Assembly (NCBI GenBank): GCA_036768485.1
Contig: JAVLUZ010000154.1
Coordinates: 28,690,456 to 28,754,455 of the forward strand
From: Mermis nigrescens
Taxonomy: Eukaryota; Nematoda; Enoplea; Mermithida; Mermithidae
Direction of reading: 5' to 3'
DNA: 64,000 bases
Positions within the stretch are counted from its first letter, which is position 1. Each line of letters begins with the position of its first letter. The position numbers and the translations under genes were made by a program. This document shows, in pieces, positions 15,351 to 26,289 of the stretch. The notes below the pieces were generated by a model, which saw only the letters and a list, made by a program, of their open reading frames with translations, searched no databases and was not told where the DNA came from.

Positions 15351-16206
15351 TATCGATTTTTCTGAATGAATGAATGAAATAATTCTATTACTGAAAACGC
15401 GACGAATTACGAAAGATATAAAAGATTAATAAAACGTACGGCCATTGAGAATAAAAGCGTACAGCAAAAGGCGATGAGCGAGTCGTGAAAACGACGATTT
15501 TTAGCCCGCCCTATAATTAATTCGGATAAATTCGACATCAATTAATCTAGATTTGAATATATTGAAGTTAGGGGAAGAGACTGCAAAATCAGGTAAGTTG
15601 ATTCCAAACAGAGATATACTTATAGAAAAAGTCAAATTTTTTGTAAACCAGTAACGGACAAAGAGAAGAAGACAAGACAACATTATTTGAAGCCATGAAA
15701 CGATTTATGCAGCGAGTAGTATTTTGATTAGGGTAAATGTCGTTACTTGGGACACAACGTTGGCTTGGGACGAACTTTTCCTTAAGCTTACAACTTATCA
15801 GCAACTGTATATCTAACGAATAAAGTTCTCATTTAAGGTAAATACACTGACATTTTACATTTAACAGAACTGTAATTGATTGATTGAAGAGCGACTCTTT
15901 CCAGATTCTGGCTGCCATGGACTGAATTGCTATTGGAAATTCTGGATTTTTAAAACGTGAGAACTTTACAGCTATACAGCCGTTATTGCCACAAACATCA
16001 CTATTTAGGTTTTTTGACTCGGGCTACAAGCTTAAACAAGTGCCAAATGCCAATTCTCGATCATCATCAAAATATGAAAAACGCTCTGTTAGACAAAACT
16101 TGAGACAGAAACATAAGTTGGACACTTCCATTTTACACAGTACCTATCAGTCATTTCAGCTCAGTCATATTTTGAGTTTACTCCTTGTGTATGATTGTTT
16201 CCTGTT
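15351..16206. other. Intergenic, no feature recognised
   Basis: Mixed sequence with short frames only. A CTTGGGACACAACGTTGGCTTGGGACG stretch near 15,747 shares the words CATGGGACA / GTTGGC with the duplicated unit that follows, so part may belong to the same old repeat. Confidence 0.35.
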
Positions 16207-17685
16207 AATCCTGCTGCTGGACTAGTCTGTGACGTTCTGCTCTCCGGGATCATTTGACCAGACCAAATCATTCTATTAAGATCAGCAATGCTCAACTGAA
16301 ACCGACGTTGACGAGTGTTTTTTCATTCTCTAAGGCGACTTTTTAAAATTCGTGCAATCTCAGAAAATAATCCACTTTTAAGCTGTCAAAAGAATACACT
16401 GCTCTAAACATTCCACAGTGAGTTCCATTTTTAAAAAAATGAGGAGTCCCAAGCTACGTTGGCACCCAATCGCAACATGGGACACTGAGTATGTTTTTAA
16501 AAAATCTTGTGTATGGATTGTCTCCGCATATATTCAACACAAGGCATGAGGATCCTTTCACAACCAACCTGGGCCTGTCTATCCGCTGCGACTAGGCCTG
16601 TGACGACTGCCTTCCGGGATCATTTGACAAGACCAGTCATTCTATTGTGATCGCCATGCTCGGGCGGAAATCGCTGACGTTGACTATTGATATTTTATTC
16701 CCTGGCGCTTTAAAATTCGTGCAATGCTCTTGTAATCTCACAAAATAATCTCACGTTGTGCTATTACAATAATACGGTGCTTCTAACATTCCAGTGTCGT
16801 GCAGAAAGATTCATTTTTTAAAAAAAATCAAGTGTCCTAAGTTACGGTTGTGCACCAACGGTTTTTTTTGTATCCGGCAAAGATTTTTACCGATGTACAA
16901 AGACTTTTCGGGACCGTTCTTTGCTACATGAACAAAGATTTTTGGGAAGACAGGTGTACTGGTACAGGCCTAAGTATCTCGAAAAATTTTCGGCGCTTCG
17001 CGCCGAAATGAGGCATCGTGTGTTCTATATATCTTTGGTAACGCCAGAAATTGCATGCCAAAAGTAAAAATGCCTAATTTTTTTTCAGGCGCTTCGCGCC
17101 ATTTTAAGCCGATTCTTAGTGATTTTTGCCCCTAGAGACCCAGAAATTAGCTAAAACACATCTACGGAAAAGTCAGAAGAACTCTGTTTTTACGATACTA
17201 AAAATCGCTGCATGTACCATATTATAGTAACCTCAAAAATTTTGTGTGTACAAAATGTACAAAGATTTTTAGAAAGACAAAAACCGTAAAAAGGCAAAAA
17301 TTCCAAAATTTTTCAGCTTTGGCGCCGAGCTGATAAATTATTTGTCCTATATATCTTTAAAATGGAAGCAACTTGCATTTAGAATGGGAAAATGTCAATA
17401 TTTTTTCGGCGCTTCGTTGCCGTTTTCAGATAATTTTAAAATTTTTGACGTCAGAAACCCAGAAATTAGCTAAATACACTACTAAAGATCGAAAACCCTG
17501 TTTTACCACACTAACAATCGCTACTGTACTATATTATAGTACACAAAATTTTGCATGCACAAAATGTACAAAGTACTTTTGGGGACCGACTTGTACATGT
17601 ACAAACGGACCTCGTACAGTAAAAAACACTGGTTGGCACCCAACGTAACATGGGACATCGAGTATGTTTTTAAAAAACGGATACT
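16207..17685 (+). repeat. Two diverged copies of a repeat unit (about 370-bp spacing), second copy split by an insertion
   Basis: Unit a (16,207-16,510) and unit b (16,579-16,861 continuing at 17,630-17,685) share in order CTGTGACG, TCCGGGATCATTTGAC, AAATTCGTGCAAT, CATTCCA, and a conserved end GTTGGCACCCAA..AACATGGGACA followed by GAGTATGTTTTTAAAAAA. In unit b this end is separated from the rest by about 770 bp. Confidence 0.65.
16862..17629. mobile_element. Insertion of unknown family with internal 317-bp tandem duplication
   Basis: Defined by comparison with unit a of the host repeat, which is uninterrupted. Flanking GGTTGTGCACCAAC and GGTTGGCACCCAAC could be a degraded target duplication. 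The termini are roughly inverted (GGTTTTTTTTGTA against TACAGTAAAAAACAC). The inside has two units about 317 bp apart (CCCAGAAATTAGCTAAA at about 17,140 and 17,457), each containing a GGCGCTTCG-type hairpin and TACAAAATGTACAAAG. No protein. Family not identified. Confidence 0.5.
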
Positions 17686-18083
17686 GCCTCCCTAGTGGTG
17701 TTTGTATTTTTACCTTTTTTGTTTTTATGCGTACATATGAATGCTCTATGTTGATATTGATATCCGTTGATATCACTAATATAAGAGGGGCTACATAAAG
17801 CACAGGAATATTTAATGATCGGTCGGACGTAAACAAATGAAGTGCCTTTTATGAGATTGTAGATTTCTGGGGAGGGTAGCACTTCCCGATTAGGTCGTGC
17901 ATCGATCCCTCGCAGGTCGAGATAAAGACATTGCTTTGGTGCGCGGTCTATATGTTCTTGTGAATAGACGATCATGCGCTGTGCAACGTCTTGCGGTACA
18001 GGGCTTCGCAAGGCAAGGCGGCTAAAACTGGCACCTTGGGTCAGAATAAAAAACATTAAAATTATCATGTTTACGGTATTCAT
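17670..18083 (-). CDS. Putative secreted protein, first coding exon (unknown)
   Basis: The minus-strand frame from 18,083 begins with a convincing signal peptide: MNTVNM, a hydrophobic IILMFFILT core, then QGASFS as a likely cleavage region at about residue 18-20. About 57 moderately conserved-looking residues follow (PKQCLYLDLRGIDARPNREV). From about 17,840 downward the frame becomes low-complexity and base composition drops back to AT-rich, suggesting that the true exon ends there by splicing; no strong donor could be chosen. The coding part and the 0.5 kb upstream are less AT-rich than their surroundings and not part of any repeat seen here. I do not recognise the family, and a chance frame is still possible. 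Confidence 0.4.
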   Translation of the reverse strand: MNTVNMIILMFFILTQGASFSRLALRSPVPQDVAQRMIVYSQEHIDRAPKQCLYLDLRGIDARPNREVLPSPEIYNLIKGTSFVYVRPIIKYSCALCSPSYISDINGYQYQHRAFICTHKNKKGKNTNTTREAVSVF

Positions 18084-18620
18084 GTCAGTGTTGAACGTTG
18101 TCTAGTCCATTTTTTAACCTGGGGCGACAAATAACAGAAATTAAATGGTCCATAGGTTACTTTAACGTTGTCGTCCTGACCTATCATTTTCTTTCAGCTA
18201 ATTGACTCTTATTCTGATAGTCACGATCTAGTGTCGTCCGATGTTACTGGCGTTCTTTCGTGACGGTCCCATTCAACAGAACACCGCATTCAATTTGTCG
18301 CTATGCCTGACTTAGGTTCAGGCAAGGCATCGCTTTATCTCATTGATTAGTGAAGACAGTCCGCGTCCAGTAAGTAAAGGCCTTCACTTTCGCGTCTACG
18401 CTGTCGTCCGATCCTATCTTTTCTTCAACTGAAACGCGGCAACGCAAACGCGATTTCTGAGCTGAATGATCGTAAATCTCGAGGTGAACAAGGACTTTTA
18501 TATTGATTTCCGTGCCGATTGTGTTGGAATGTAAACAAAATGTAAATTTTGTAAATGTAGCTGCCCTGTATCTACAATAGCGATACGGGCGAGGCTTGAC
18601 ATTTGGTTTCGAGATTTACC
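18084..18620 (-). promoter_or_regulatory. Possible 5' region of the secreted-protein candidate, with TATA-like box
   Basis: A TATAAAAG sequence reads on the minus strand at 18,502-18,495, about 0.41 kb upstream of the candidate start. The region between is balanced in composition and not repetitive. The implied leader is long or spliced. A TATA-like word is common by chance in AT-rich DNA, so support is weak. Confidence 0.2.
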
Positions 18621-18622
18621 TA

Positions 18623-19176
18623 TAGTCTGTTTCATTTATCCGAGAGCTTTTTCAGCAAATGTTTTCGGAGGTTACAGTAACCCCTTCTTTTCTTATTTAC
18701 TGTAGGTCGCTAGATCTCACTATAGCTGTGGTAAAGACGGGTTTTTCAACAGCATTTTTGCGGCATTAATTTATTCTTGTCTCCCAGCAGATAAATTAAT
18801 TCAATGGATAAAAATCGCGCATTCATCATACATCCCGAAATGAAACACTTTAAACACAATCAACTAAGATGCTAAGAAACGCCAATGAACCGGCGCATAG
18901 CTCAGTGGTAAAACCTCTTGCTGTAGTCGAAGCAACCCGGGTTCGATTCCAGCCGATAGCTTTTGTTTAGCGCACTCACTGTAGTATGTCCCAGCACTGA
19001 TTAAATGCCTAAACTAAATTTATATGGGCGGATTAGTGCATGGAAAATGGAAGCAATTCCAGCCACTCGCCCTCACTGAGCTGATCTGGGCTGAAGTACA
19101 GTAATTCGTCTTGTTTAGCTTACTTGTAGCCCTTAAAAGAATTGACTAAAAAGCTCGAATAAAATGAAACAGACTA
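18623..19176. mobile_element. TIR MITE (554 bp, TA target) carrying a tRNA-like head
   Basis: Both ends read TAGTCTGTTTCATTT inward and continue as an imperfect inverted repeat of about 30 bp through ..CGAG..GCTTTTT. TA dinucleotides at 18,621-18,622 and 19,177-19,178 fit a Tc1/mariner-type target duplication. No transposase. Unusually, the middle holds a tRNA-derived pol III promoter region (see next entry). Confidence 0.7.
18892..18960 (+). ncRNA. tRNA-like sequence / SINE head (A box and B box)
   Basis: TAGCTCAGTGG matches the A box and GGTTCGATTCC the B box of a pol III type 2 promoter, at normal tRNA spacing in a segment of about 69 bp starting GGCGCATAGCTCAG. The acceptor, D-arm and T-arm stems do not close properly, so this is not a functional tRNA. 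It is followed by unrelated sequence as in a tRNA-derived SINE, but no SINE target duplication was found and it sits inside a TIR element. Confidence 0.6.
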
Positions 19177-19178
19177 TA

Positions 19179-21071
19179 GTACGTAGGTACTTAAGTCTGC
19201 GCTTAGTGCTGGCCCCGATCGGCACGGCTCTAAGGCTTTCGATCTTTGGACCCTTACAGACCTTACGGCTTCGATCCCCTCAGCCCTAATATTGCTGGCT
19301 GCTTTTCGTCGGGTGATCTCCAGCAGCTACGCCCTAAGACCTAAGGCTACCTACCTAGTCTCGGAATTTGCCGCGGAGGTCAGTTGACCTATCTCAAGCT
19401 CAAGTTGTTATTTAACTTATTTTCAACCAGTACCTGATCAGAAATGTTTTTGGTTCCTAATTTGTGTAGCACGCTGAACAATGAAAACAACAACAACGAG
19501 CTCTATGCTGATCAATCATCTCTAAAGATTAAATAATATTTTTGATCAATTTTTGGCTTGAGAAATAAAATATGATTTTCGAATAAGATAAGCTATCATA
19601 CGGAATTTACCTATCAGTCCACGATGGTGGGGAGAAGTCCTCGACGAAGGGATGGTGGCCGACCTAACCCTCGGTATAACCAAAACCACTGGGTAGGTTT
19701 TCTATGCTTTTATTCGACGAAGAACACACGGCCTATAGCCGGGAAACAAAATACGCCAAAGAAAAACGATAATGTACAGTCGAAATAAACGGCCAACGAG
19801 AAAACCAAAAAAGCCAAAACTCTAATCCGACCTTCCGTACACTGGCCTCAAGGGCCATTACAGTACAATAAAAACAACGATCAATTAAACATAATACTGA
19901 AATGACTTTTATCTCAGATCGAATGTTCTCGATTCACGTAAGCGGTATGCATTAAACAATTACTATTATCATACACTTAACTCTACGATACCGGACAAGT
20001 ATCTAATTGTTTTTTATTGTTGAAAATTTGGGGAAATAATGGGAAGACCGAAGGCATAGCCCACAGTGCACCGTCATAGACAGCTACTAGTATTGGCTAT
20101 GTAATGGCTATCGCGAACTGCTAAGGCAGGTTCGCCTACCGTGTAACTCTCGCAGTTAGAATTTTAATAGCCCACGACTCGCTCATTGGAGGTAATTCGC
20201 GCCCCAAGATTTTTTTAAAATTTAAATGTTTTTATGCAAAATGCTCGAAGTCTTTTGAACAAAACATTAGTAATGGACAATGTTCCGTAAAACAGACTAC
20301 ATTTACATGTGAATACTCAACACCACCATACTCTTTTTTCTCGTCCTCATCGACAATATCCGTGTAGGTACCGTCTTCGCTTTCGCACAAAAAGCACTTC
20401 GTTTCTCAGTGTTGCACAAGCGCGGATGGAGGGAGGCGGCCGACCCTGCTGTGTCGTCAAAAAAGTTGAGCGCAATATAGAATAATGTGCTTTTTGATGA
20501 TTTTTAGCTACTCGTTATCATGATTTTTTTAAAATTTTTCTGTGCGCTTCGCGCTGGGTGAGAACAGTGACATTTACAACTTTCTTGGCGCTCTGAAAAA
20601 CTTTATTTTTACGTCAGGAAGAGTGGTTTATAGATAGAAGAAGGATTTTTAGTTCTTTTGATTTTCTTGTATTATTTCGGTGCTTTGCGCCCGATTAGCA
20701 CCAATTTGCGCGTTTTTCGTAGAAAACTTTCGTTTTTTTTGATAACAAATGATTCTGCCCATCAAAGAACGACAAAAACGATACTTTATTGACAGATTTG
20801 GACAATTTTTGACACCATGTATTATAAAAATTTTGAGTTCCCCCTCCTGTCAAAAATCCTCGATTTGCCACTCGTGTTGCAAGAATTATTTTGCATTTGA
20901 GGCACTTTAAAGAACTGTACAAATTCACAACATCAGATATGTGGTAAGCTCATTGAAAAGGTGGCTCGTTAATGGGAACAAACGCTTACGGTACACGATT
21001 GGTTATTTGAACGAGCGACGAAATAGCTTTTTTTAAATATTAAAATATTGCTCTGAGTTTTTTCGCAGTTT
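19179..21071. other. Unclassified region; possible minus-strand solo LTR near 19,610-19,865
   Basis: No gene recognised. Read on the minus strand from about 19,865, the sequence starts TGTAATGGCCCTTGAGGCC and contains an AATAAA, as a retroviral-type LTR might, but no CA-end with matching target duplication was found. Two GCGCTTCGCGC-like hairpins occur near 20,547 and 20,679. The open frame at 20,695-20,928 has no motif. Confidence 0.25.
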
Positions 21072-21320
21072 ATCGCACCAAAATTCTATGGGGTGCAAGA
21101 TTTTTCAAAGGATCAAAAAAATGGTCTTAAAAATAGTGGTATGGCGAAAACACAATTTTTCAATGTTTCTCATCGAGCACTATCCATTGGCATCAAAAAC
21201 TTGCGGAAAAACAAAAAAATAAAAAAGTGAATTCTGGTGGGGGTGGTATTTTGGTTCCTGGGCGGTATTCGGCCTTCTTAGGGGTGGCATACCCCAAAAC
21301 TTCTCCTCACGCCACGTATG
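21072..21320 (+). mobile_element. Short MITE family 'GGGTGCAAGATT', copy 1
   Basis: About 250 bp with the family landmarks in order: GCACCAAAATTCTATGGGGTG, CAAGATTTTTC, GGTATGGCGAAAACAC, TTTCTCATCGAGCACTATCC, and a GGGGTGGCATACCCC end. Four other copies occur in this window (24,345; 28,150; 34,348; 37,501). Better-preserved copies suggest ends like AGCATAGGTGGGC, reminiscent of hAT termini (inference). Confidence 0.6.
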
Positions 21321-21358
21321 ATACTAACTAGAGGTTGTCAATCGTTATGATAACATTA

Positions 21359-21458
21359 NNNNNNNNNNNNNNNNNNNNNNNNNNNNNNNNNNNNNNNNNN
21401 NNNNNNNNNNNNNNNNNNNNNNNNNNNNNNNNNNNNNNNNNNNNNNNNNNNNNNNNNN
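21359..21458. other. Assembly gap (100 N)
   Basis: Exactly 100 ambiguous bases. The first base after the gap corresponds to position 58,806, the exact outer boundary of DIRS element A in the duplicated block. Confidence 0.99.
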
Positions 21459-22471
21459 CGACTTTTCTTCGTTAATAACGAGGCCAAGATTTCGTAAAAT
21501 AAATCGCAAAAGGCATAAATCATGCTGAAAAGGGCACACTGGTTAATGAGTAAATGACGTTTGCCCATTCAAAACAGAAACACTTTTGATGTTTTTCGAT
21601 TATAGGAATCGCAAAATACGCATCTTTTAAATTGAGTTTCGCCATGAAATCGTTTCTGCGTAAAATAACTTCAATGACAATTATAGTTTCCATTTTAAAA
21701 TGTTCGTATTTGATATATTGATTTAATGGGCGTAAGTTTATAACTGGCCGTAAGCCTCCTGTTTTCTTGGCTGTGAAAAAAAATTCGGGAAATCCAAATA
21801 TCTTTCCCATCTGAAACTCGAGAGATCGCATTCTTTTCTAACAGTGCATTAATTTCTTTTTGAATCACCTCCATTTCTAATATTGGAAATTTAATCGGTG
21901 TGGGAGCCAGCTCCTGAAAAGGAGGTAAGGAATCAAATTCGATTTCATAGTCCGAAATAGTTTGCAAAATCCAGGGATCTGATGTTATTCTGAGCCAATT
22001 TGATTTAACAAATTTTAGACGGCCCCCTAGGTGATAACGATCGACCGAAAGTAAATCAAAGTCAATAGCATCACTATTATAACTGAAAATGTCCCGATCA
22101 GGTGATTTCCGTTTGTACGGGGGTCGAAAGGTCGATGTAGCACGAAAATTTGGACGCTTTGTCAAATTATCGACGGCATTAGCTAATGATCGGTCGTTAC
22201 GACCACGATCTTTCAGTCGACCACATAATAACTCGCCAAAAAGTGGTAGCGGCCCGAGTTTGGAATTCGAGTCGGTAGAACGTTTGACCACTTCATCGTG
22301 TGGCACTATAGTAGAGTAGATTTCAGTTGAAATTAAGCTGTGTCGAACAGCTTTTTCGACGTACTCTATGGCACAATCGTTTTTCTCGATCTGGTGAGTA
22401 AAGAGGCCAGCCATTGGATACATCCCCTCTAAAATTCCCTGATTGAACGATCGCTGTTTGTGTAGTGGAAT
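21459..22471 (-). mobile_element. DIRS element B, 5' fragment, second copy
   Basis: Minus-strand fragment with the Gag-like C-terminus and the start of reverse transcriptase. The 5' terminus of the element is at 22,471 (end of GTGTAGTGGAAT), identical to the boundary at 59,949. Motif A LNLKDAYF is retained; the following palm region with YLDD is deleted. Everything downstream is lost in the assembly gap. Confidence 0.8.
21695..22423 (-). pseudogene. DIRS Gag-like C-terminus and reverse transcriptase N-terminus
   Basis: Open for 242 codons. The first half (through KLGPLPLFGELLCGRLKDRG and DRSLANAVDNL) is the conserved Gag-like/ORF2 leader; the second half has GGRLKFVKSNWLRITSDPWIL, the block that precedes reverse transcriptase in DIRS elements, and IQKEINALLEKNAI. 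A frame break follows within KTGGLRPVINLRPL, so reverse transcriptase continues in another frame (21,831-21,520). Almost identical to 59,901-59,188. Confidence 0.75.
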
Positions 22472-22806
22472 GAAAAATAGTTGTCAAGACGCTTAAGTGA
22501 ATTCTGCAAAATTTTTTATAATCATTGATTTAAAAGCAAGTTTGAGTGTTTCCAAAATTTTACTCGTATTTCCAAATTTTGGGAGGGCTGGTCCCCCACA
22601 CCTCCACAGCTACGCCACTGCCTAAGTAATAAAAACAAAATGGTTTAGATATAAAGTCAATTTTAAAAGTGATACAACTCTACTTATCAAAAATTTAAAG
22701 AGACATAATTTGTTTCTAATAGTATCTTTCGAATTTGTATACATTTTCACACAAAATCAATAACGGACAGCTGTAAATTTTCAAATATGGAAGAATAAAT
22801 ATTATC

Positions 22807-23475
<669 letters not shown>

Positions 23476-23713
23476 TTCTACTTTCAGTAACGATTTATTT
23501 TCGCATATATTCTCAAAAAATGGTACACAATTTCATGCAATATTATATAAAATTTATTTATTTATTAATTAAATTTTATTGATTAGTTGGTTGATTAAAT
23601 GCAATTATTTTTTAATTAATTATTCATATATTTGACTAAACATATATACTTGAATGGATACACTTTGCAAGCGTTTCTGTATTTGCTTATAAGCGTGCAT
23701 AATTTTCCTCTAG

Positions 23714-23860
23714 GGGTCTTCCGAGACTGAGGGTCTAGCGGGACACCTCATTATGCAGGTGGGGGGTCTTGCGAGACTTCCGGTGTGTCTAGCGGTACGA
23801 AAAAGTGGGTCTAGTGGGACGGTGAGTCAAGCGGGACGGCGGGCCAAGCGAGACGGGACC
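23714..23860 (+). repeat. GTCTAGCGGGAC short-repeat block, copy 1
   Basis: About seven imperfect copies of a 12-mer of the form GTCTNGCGNGAC (itself near-palindromic) in 150 bp, including GGGTCTTCCGAGAC and the landmark ACCTCATTATGCA. Related blocks lie at 39,957-40,087 (inverted) and 61,007-61,152. Confidence 0.8.
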
Positions 23861-24034
23861 TAGCAAAATGGCGCAGTAAAGTGCAGAAGACCATAACTGA
23901 CAGTTTAAAGAAAGTTGAGAGAATGATCAGGGAAATGAAGAAAATTGTCTTATCACATGTGTATGTACGTTTGCGGCGGAATTATAAATTTTGTTATTAT
24001 CTCATTGTAAAGCTTTAGAAAACAAAAACACTAC

Positions 24035-24344
24035 AAAAAATAAGCGGGTAAAGTGCCTTAAGATTATTCAGGCTTATTAGCCTGAAAGTGCGTGAAACCT
24101 ATTCCTGCCATTTAGCAAATACGTAGCGAAAAATTTAAATTGGAGGACTATACGCGTTGTTATTGGGTTTTCGAAGTTTAGAATCCATGAATGGCTACTA
24201 GGTTTAGGAATTTTCGTAACCCAGAAGTTTAAAAAGCCCCGCAGATAACTGTGGACCACAGAATTCTTTTTTTAGTAATTTATTTGGCGATTTACCCCAT
24301 CCTGACCTCACAGAATTCGGTTGCTGCCGTTGTATGTTCCTAAC
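24035..24344. other. Intergenic, no feature recognised
   Basis: A small palindrome (TTCAGGCTTATTAGCCTGAA near 24,068) is present. Nothing else supported. Confidence 0.4.
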
Positions 24345-24560
24345 CACAGGTACCAATGTTCTGCAGGATGCAAGATTTTTCCAAAGGTCAAACAATGGCT
24401 TTAAAAGTGGTGGTATGGCGAAAAACAACATTTTTAAACGTTTCTCATCGAGCACTAACCATTGGCAACATAGAATTGCGAAAAAAAATTTTCAAAGATT
24501 GAATTGTGGTGGGTATTATAGTTTCTGGGGGATGCTAACACCCACGCCTAGGTGTTCTCC
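24345..24560 (+). mobile_element. Short MITE family 'GGGTGCAAGATT', copy 2
   Basis: Contains GCAGGATGCAAGATTTTTCC, GTGGTATGGCGAAAAACA, TTTCTCATCGAGCACTAACC and the terminal CCCACGCCTAGGTG. It is about 215 bp and diverged from copy 1. Confidence 0.55.
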
Positions 24561-25189
24561 TGAACCTTCCTTCTCCTTCGCTAAAAATCTACTACTCCAG
24601 AATTATCAACTTTCTTTTACCAAATCGTAGAAAGTGCGTTTTATTTTAACTGACTTTTGGCTCGAAAGTTTCGAATTTTCGGCCGCTAATATATTTACCT
24701 TTTAACAACATTTTGTTTCATTCACTCGAGCTTTTTTCGGAATTTTTTATCTTGTTTTTTTGTTTTATTCAGAAAGGGAAATTTTATGCTTTGAACAATT
24801 TTAGGATTAATTAGCTGTATGATTAGCTGAGGAATAACATCCAGTTTTCATCAAGGGTGCCACCTGCCAGAAATCCTTGTCCTTTGTTAAGTTACTGTAA
24901 AATCTTACTGTATTACAGGCATCAAAAACAGCCGGAAAATGAGACAAGACGCCATTTTCACACAAACTGACAAATTTGGCACATTCATGCATCTAGCATT
25001 TGATCTGTAGTTACTAAAGGAAAAACAAATAAAATAAATGATCAAAATATAATCGGCTATCAGAAAAATAAGTGCAACTCAAATGGTATTATGTACTTAC
25101 AGTATAACTGCAAGCAAAAGCAAGTACACCTCGTGTTAATTAAAGATTGCTTTCACTGAAACGGCTATTTTTAAGATTATCTCAACAAC
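24561..25189. other. Intergenic, no feature recognised
   Basis: The stretch GAAAGTGCGTTTTATTTTAACTG...TCGAATTTTCGG near 24,630-24,680 resembles 33,890-33,940, suggesting an old shared repeat. No gene seen. Confidence 0.35.
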
Positions 25190-25600
25190 AAATGCACGGT
25201 ATTCAATGAAATAAAGTGTTTCGGATAGATAATTTATAAATAAATATTTTGCCGAAAAATTGTGCTAGCTTATATTTTTCTTCATTTTATAACGTAGCGA
25301 AAAGGTGCTGTAAACTTTATATGTTTTTGTTTTTCCGGTTTCTGCAGTTTCGAGTTAGTTTTTTTCCAATATGGCAGTCTCCATAAAGTATGCATTTTGC
25401 ACTGCCTATGTTTCATATTTTTCATGGTTTAAGTACACTTTAGAATCCCCAAAATAGTTCTATCGAATGATATCCTATTTGCCTTATTTGGTAAATAATT
25501 CAAGTTTTGAATATGACCGCCAGCAAGGCTGTCATATTAAACTTTTAATGTTTTCAGCTATCGTTTTGTTACTTTCTGACAAGATCGATACTTCTAAATT
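25190..25600 (+). mobile_element. Diverged relic of the foldback-element arm
   Basis: Colinear with the left arm of the foldback at about 47,120-47,580: GAAATAAAGTGTTT, TTTTGCCRAAAA..TAGCT, CCAATATGGC with the following CATAA and GCATTTT, TTTAAGYACAYTTTAGAA, CGAATGATA.CCTATTTG, AATATGRCCGCCAG..AGGCT and TTTTCAGCTAT. Divergence is high and the ends are not visible, so this is an old copy or relative. Confidence 0.65.
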
Positions 25601-26289
25601 TTGAATATTCGAATAGAATTAAATTTTTGGCGAATGATCAATTAGCGCAGGGGGTGAACTGGTCATCTAATGGTCAAGAAAAAGTAAAAACTAATGTATA
25701 GTAAATAACGTTTTCTTTACAAAATCTTTACTTCTAAATTTTAAATATTTGAATAGGCTTAAATTTTTATTATCTTTTTCGGTCGTCTGCCTTCAACAGA
25801 CCTTTAGAATTTGGTTGATGCCCATGTTATGGTCATAATTTAGTAAAAAGATAAAGTAAAATTAGTGAAATGTATTTTTTGTTGAAAATAGATAAAAAGT
25901 TATATTAAATTAAAAATTGCTAAGCTCTAGACCATACCCCATACTCACGCGAGGCGAAGGAGCAACTCCGCTGCTACAGCGAAGCGTAGTCTTACCTGAC
26001 TTCCGGTCCGTTGTCTTAAATCTATTGATCTTTAAATTGTAGCAGATGTTGTTGATGTATGAATATTGGCTAATTTATCTCGCAAGCGTACAATTATATA
26101 AAAAATAAATGTTTTGCGTCGTAAATTGAATAAAATTTAGTTATATGCAAAAGCAATTATTGAATTTTCAAATTTGAAAGCTTTTTCTAACTCTTCCCAA
26201 CCTAAAAGCTATCCGCATAAAAATAACAGGCTCGCTAAAATCTAGTGAGTAAATAAAAGTGTTTCATCTATCGAACATGATCAAATAAG
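25601..26289. other. Intergenic, no feature recognised
   Basis: AT-rich, with a partial internal repeat (TACTTCTAAATTTTGAATATTCGAATAG near 25,590 and again near 25,730). No gene supported. Confidence 0.35.

Noticed and set aside
18892..18960. Functional tRNA gene
   Set aside because: A and B boxes are good, but acceptor, D and T stems do not pair, and the segment lies inside a TIR element.
19610..19865. Solo LTR
   Set aside because: A TGTAATGG start and AATAAA are suggestive, but no CA end with a matching 4-6-bp target duplication could be found; kept only as a remark.
22580..22619. Third hAT MITE copy
   Set aside because: Only one end (CACAGCTACGCCACTG) is visible; the partner end and the 8-bp duplication are missing.
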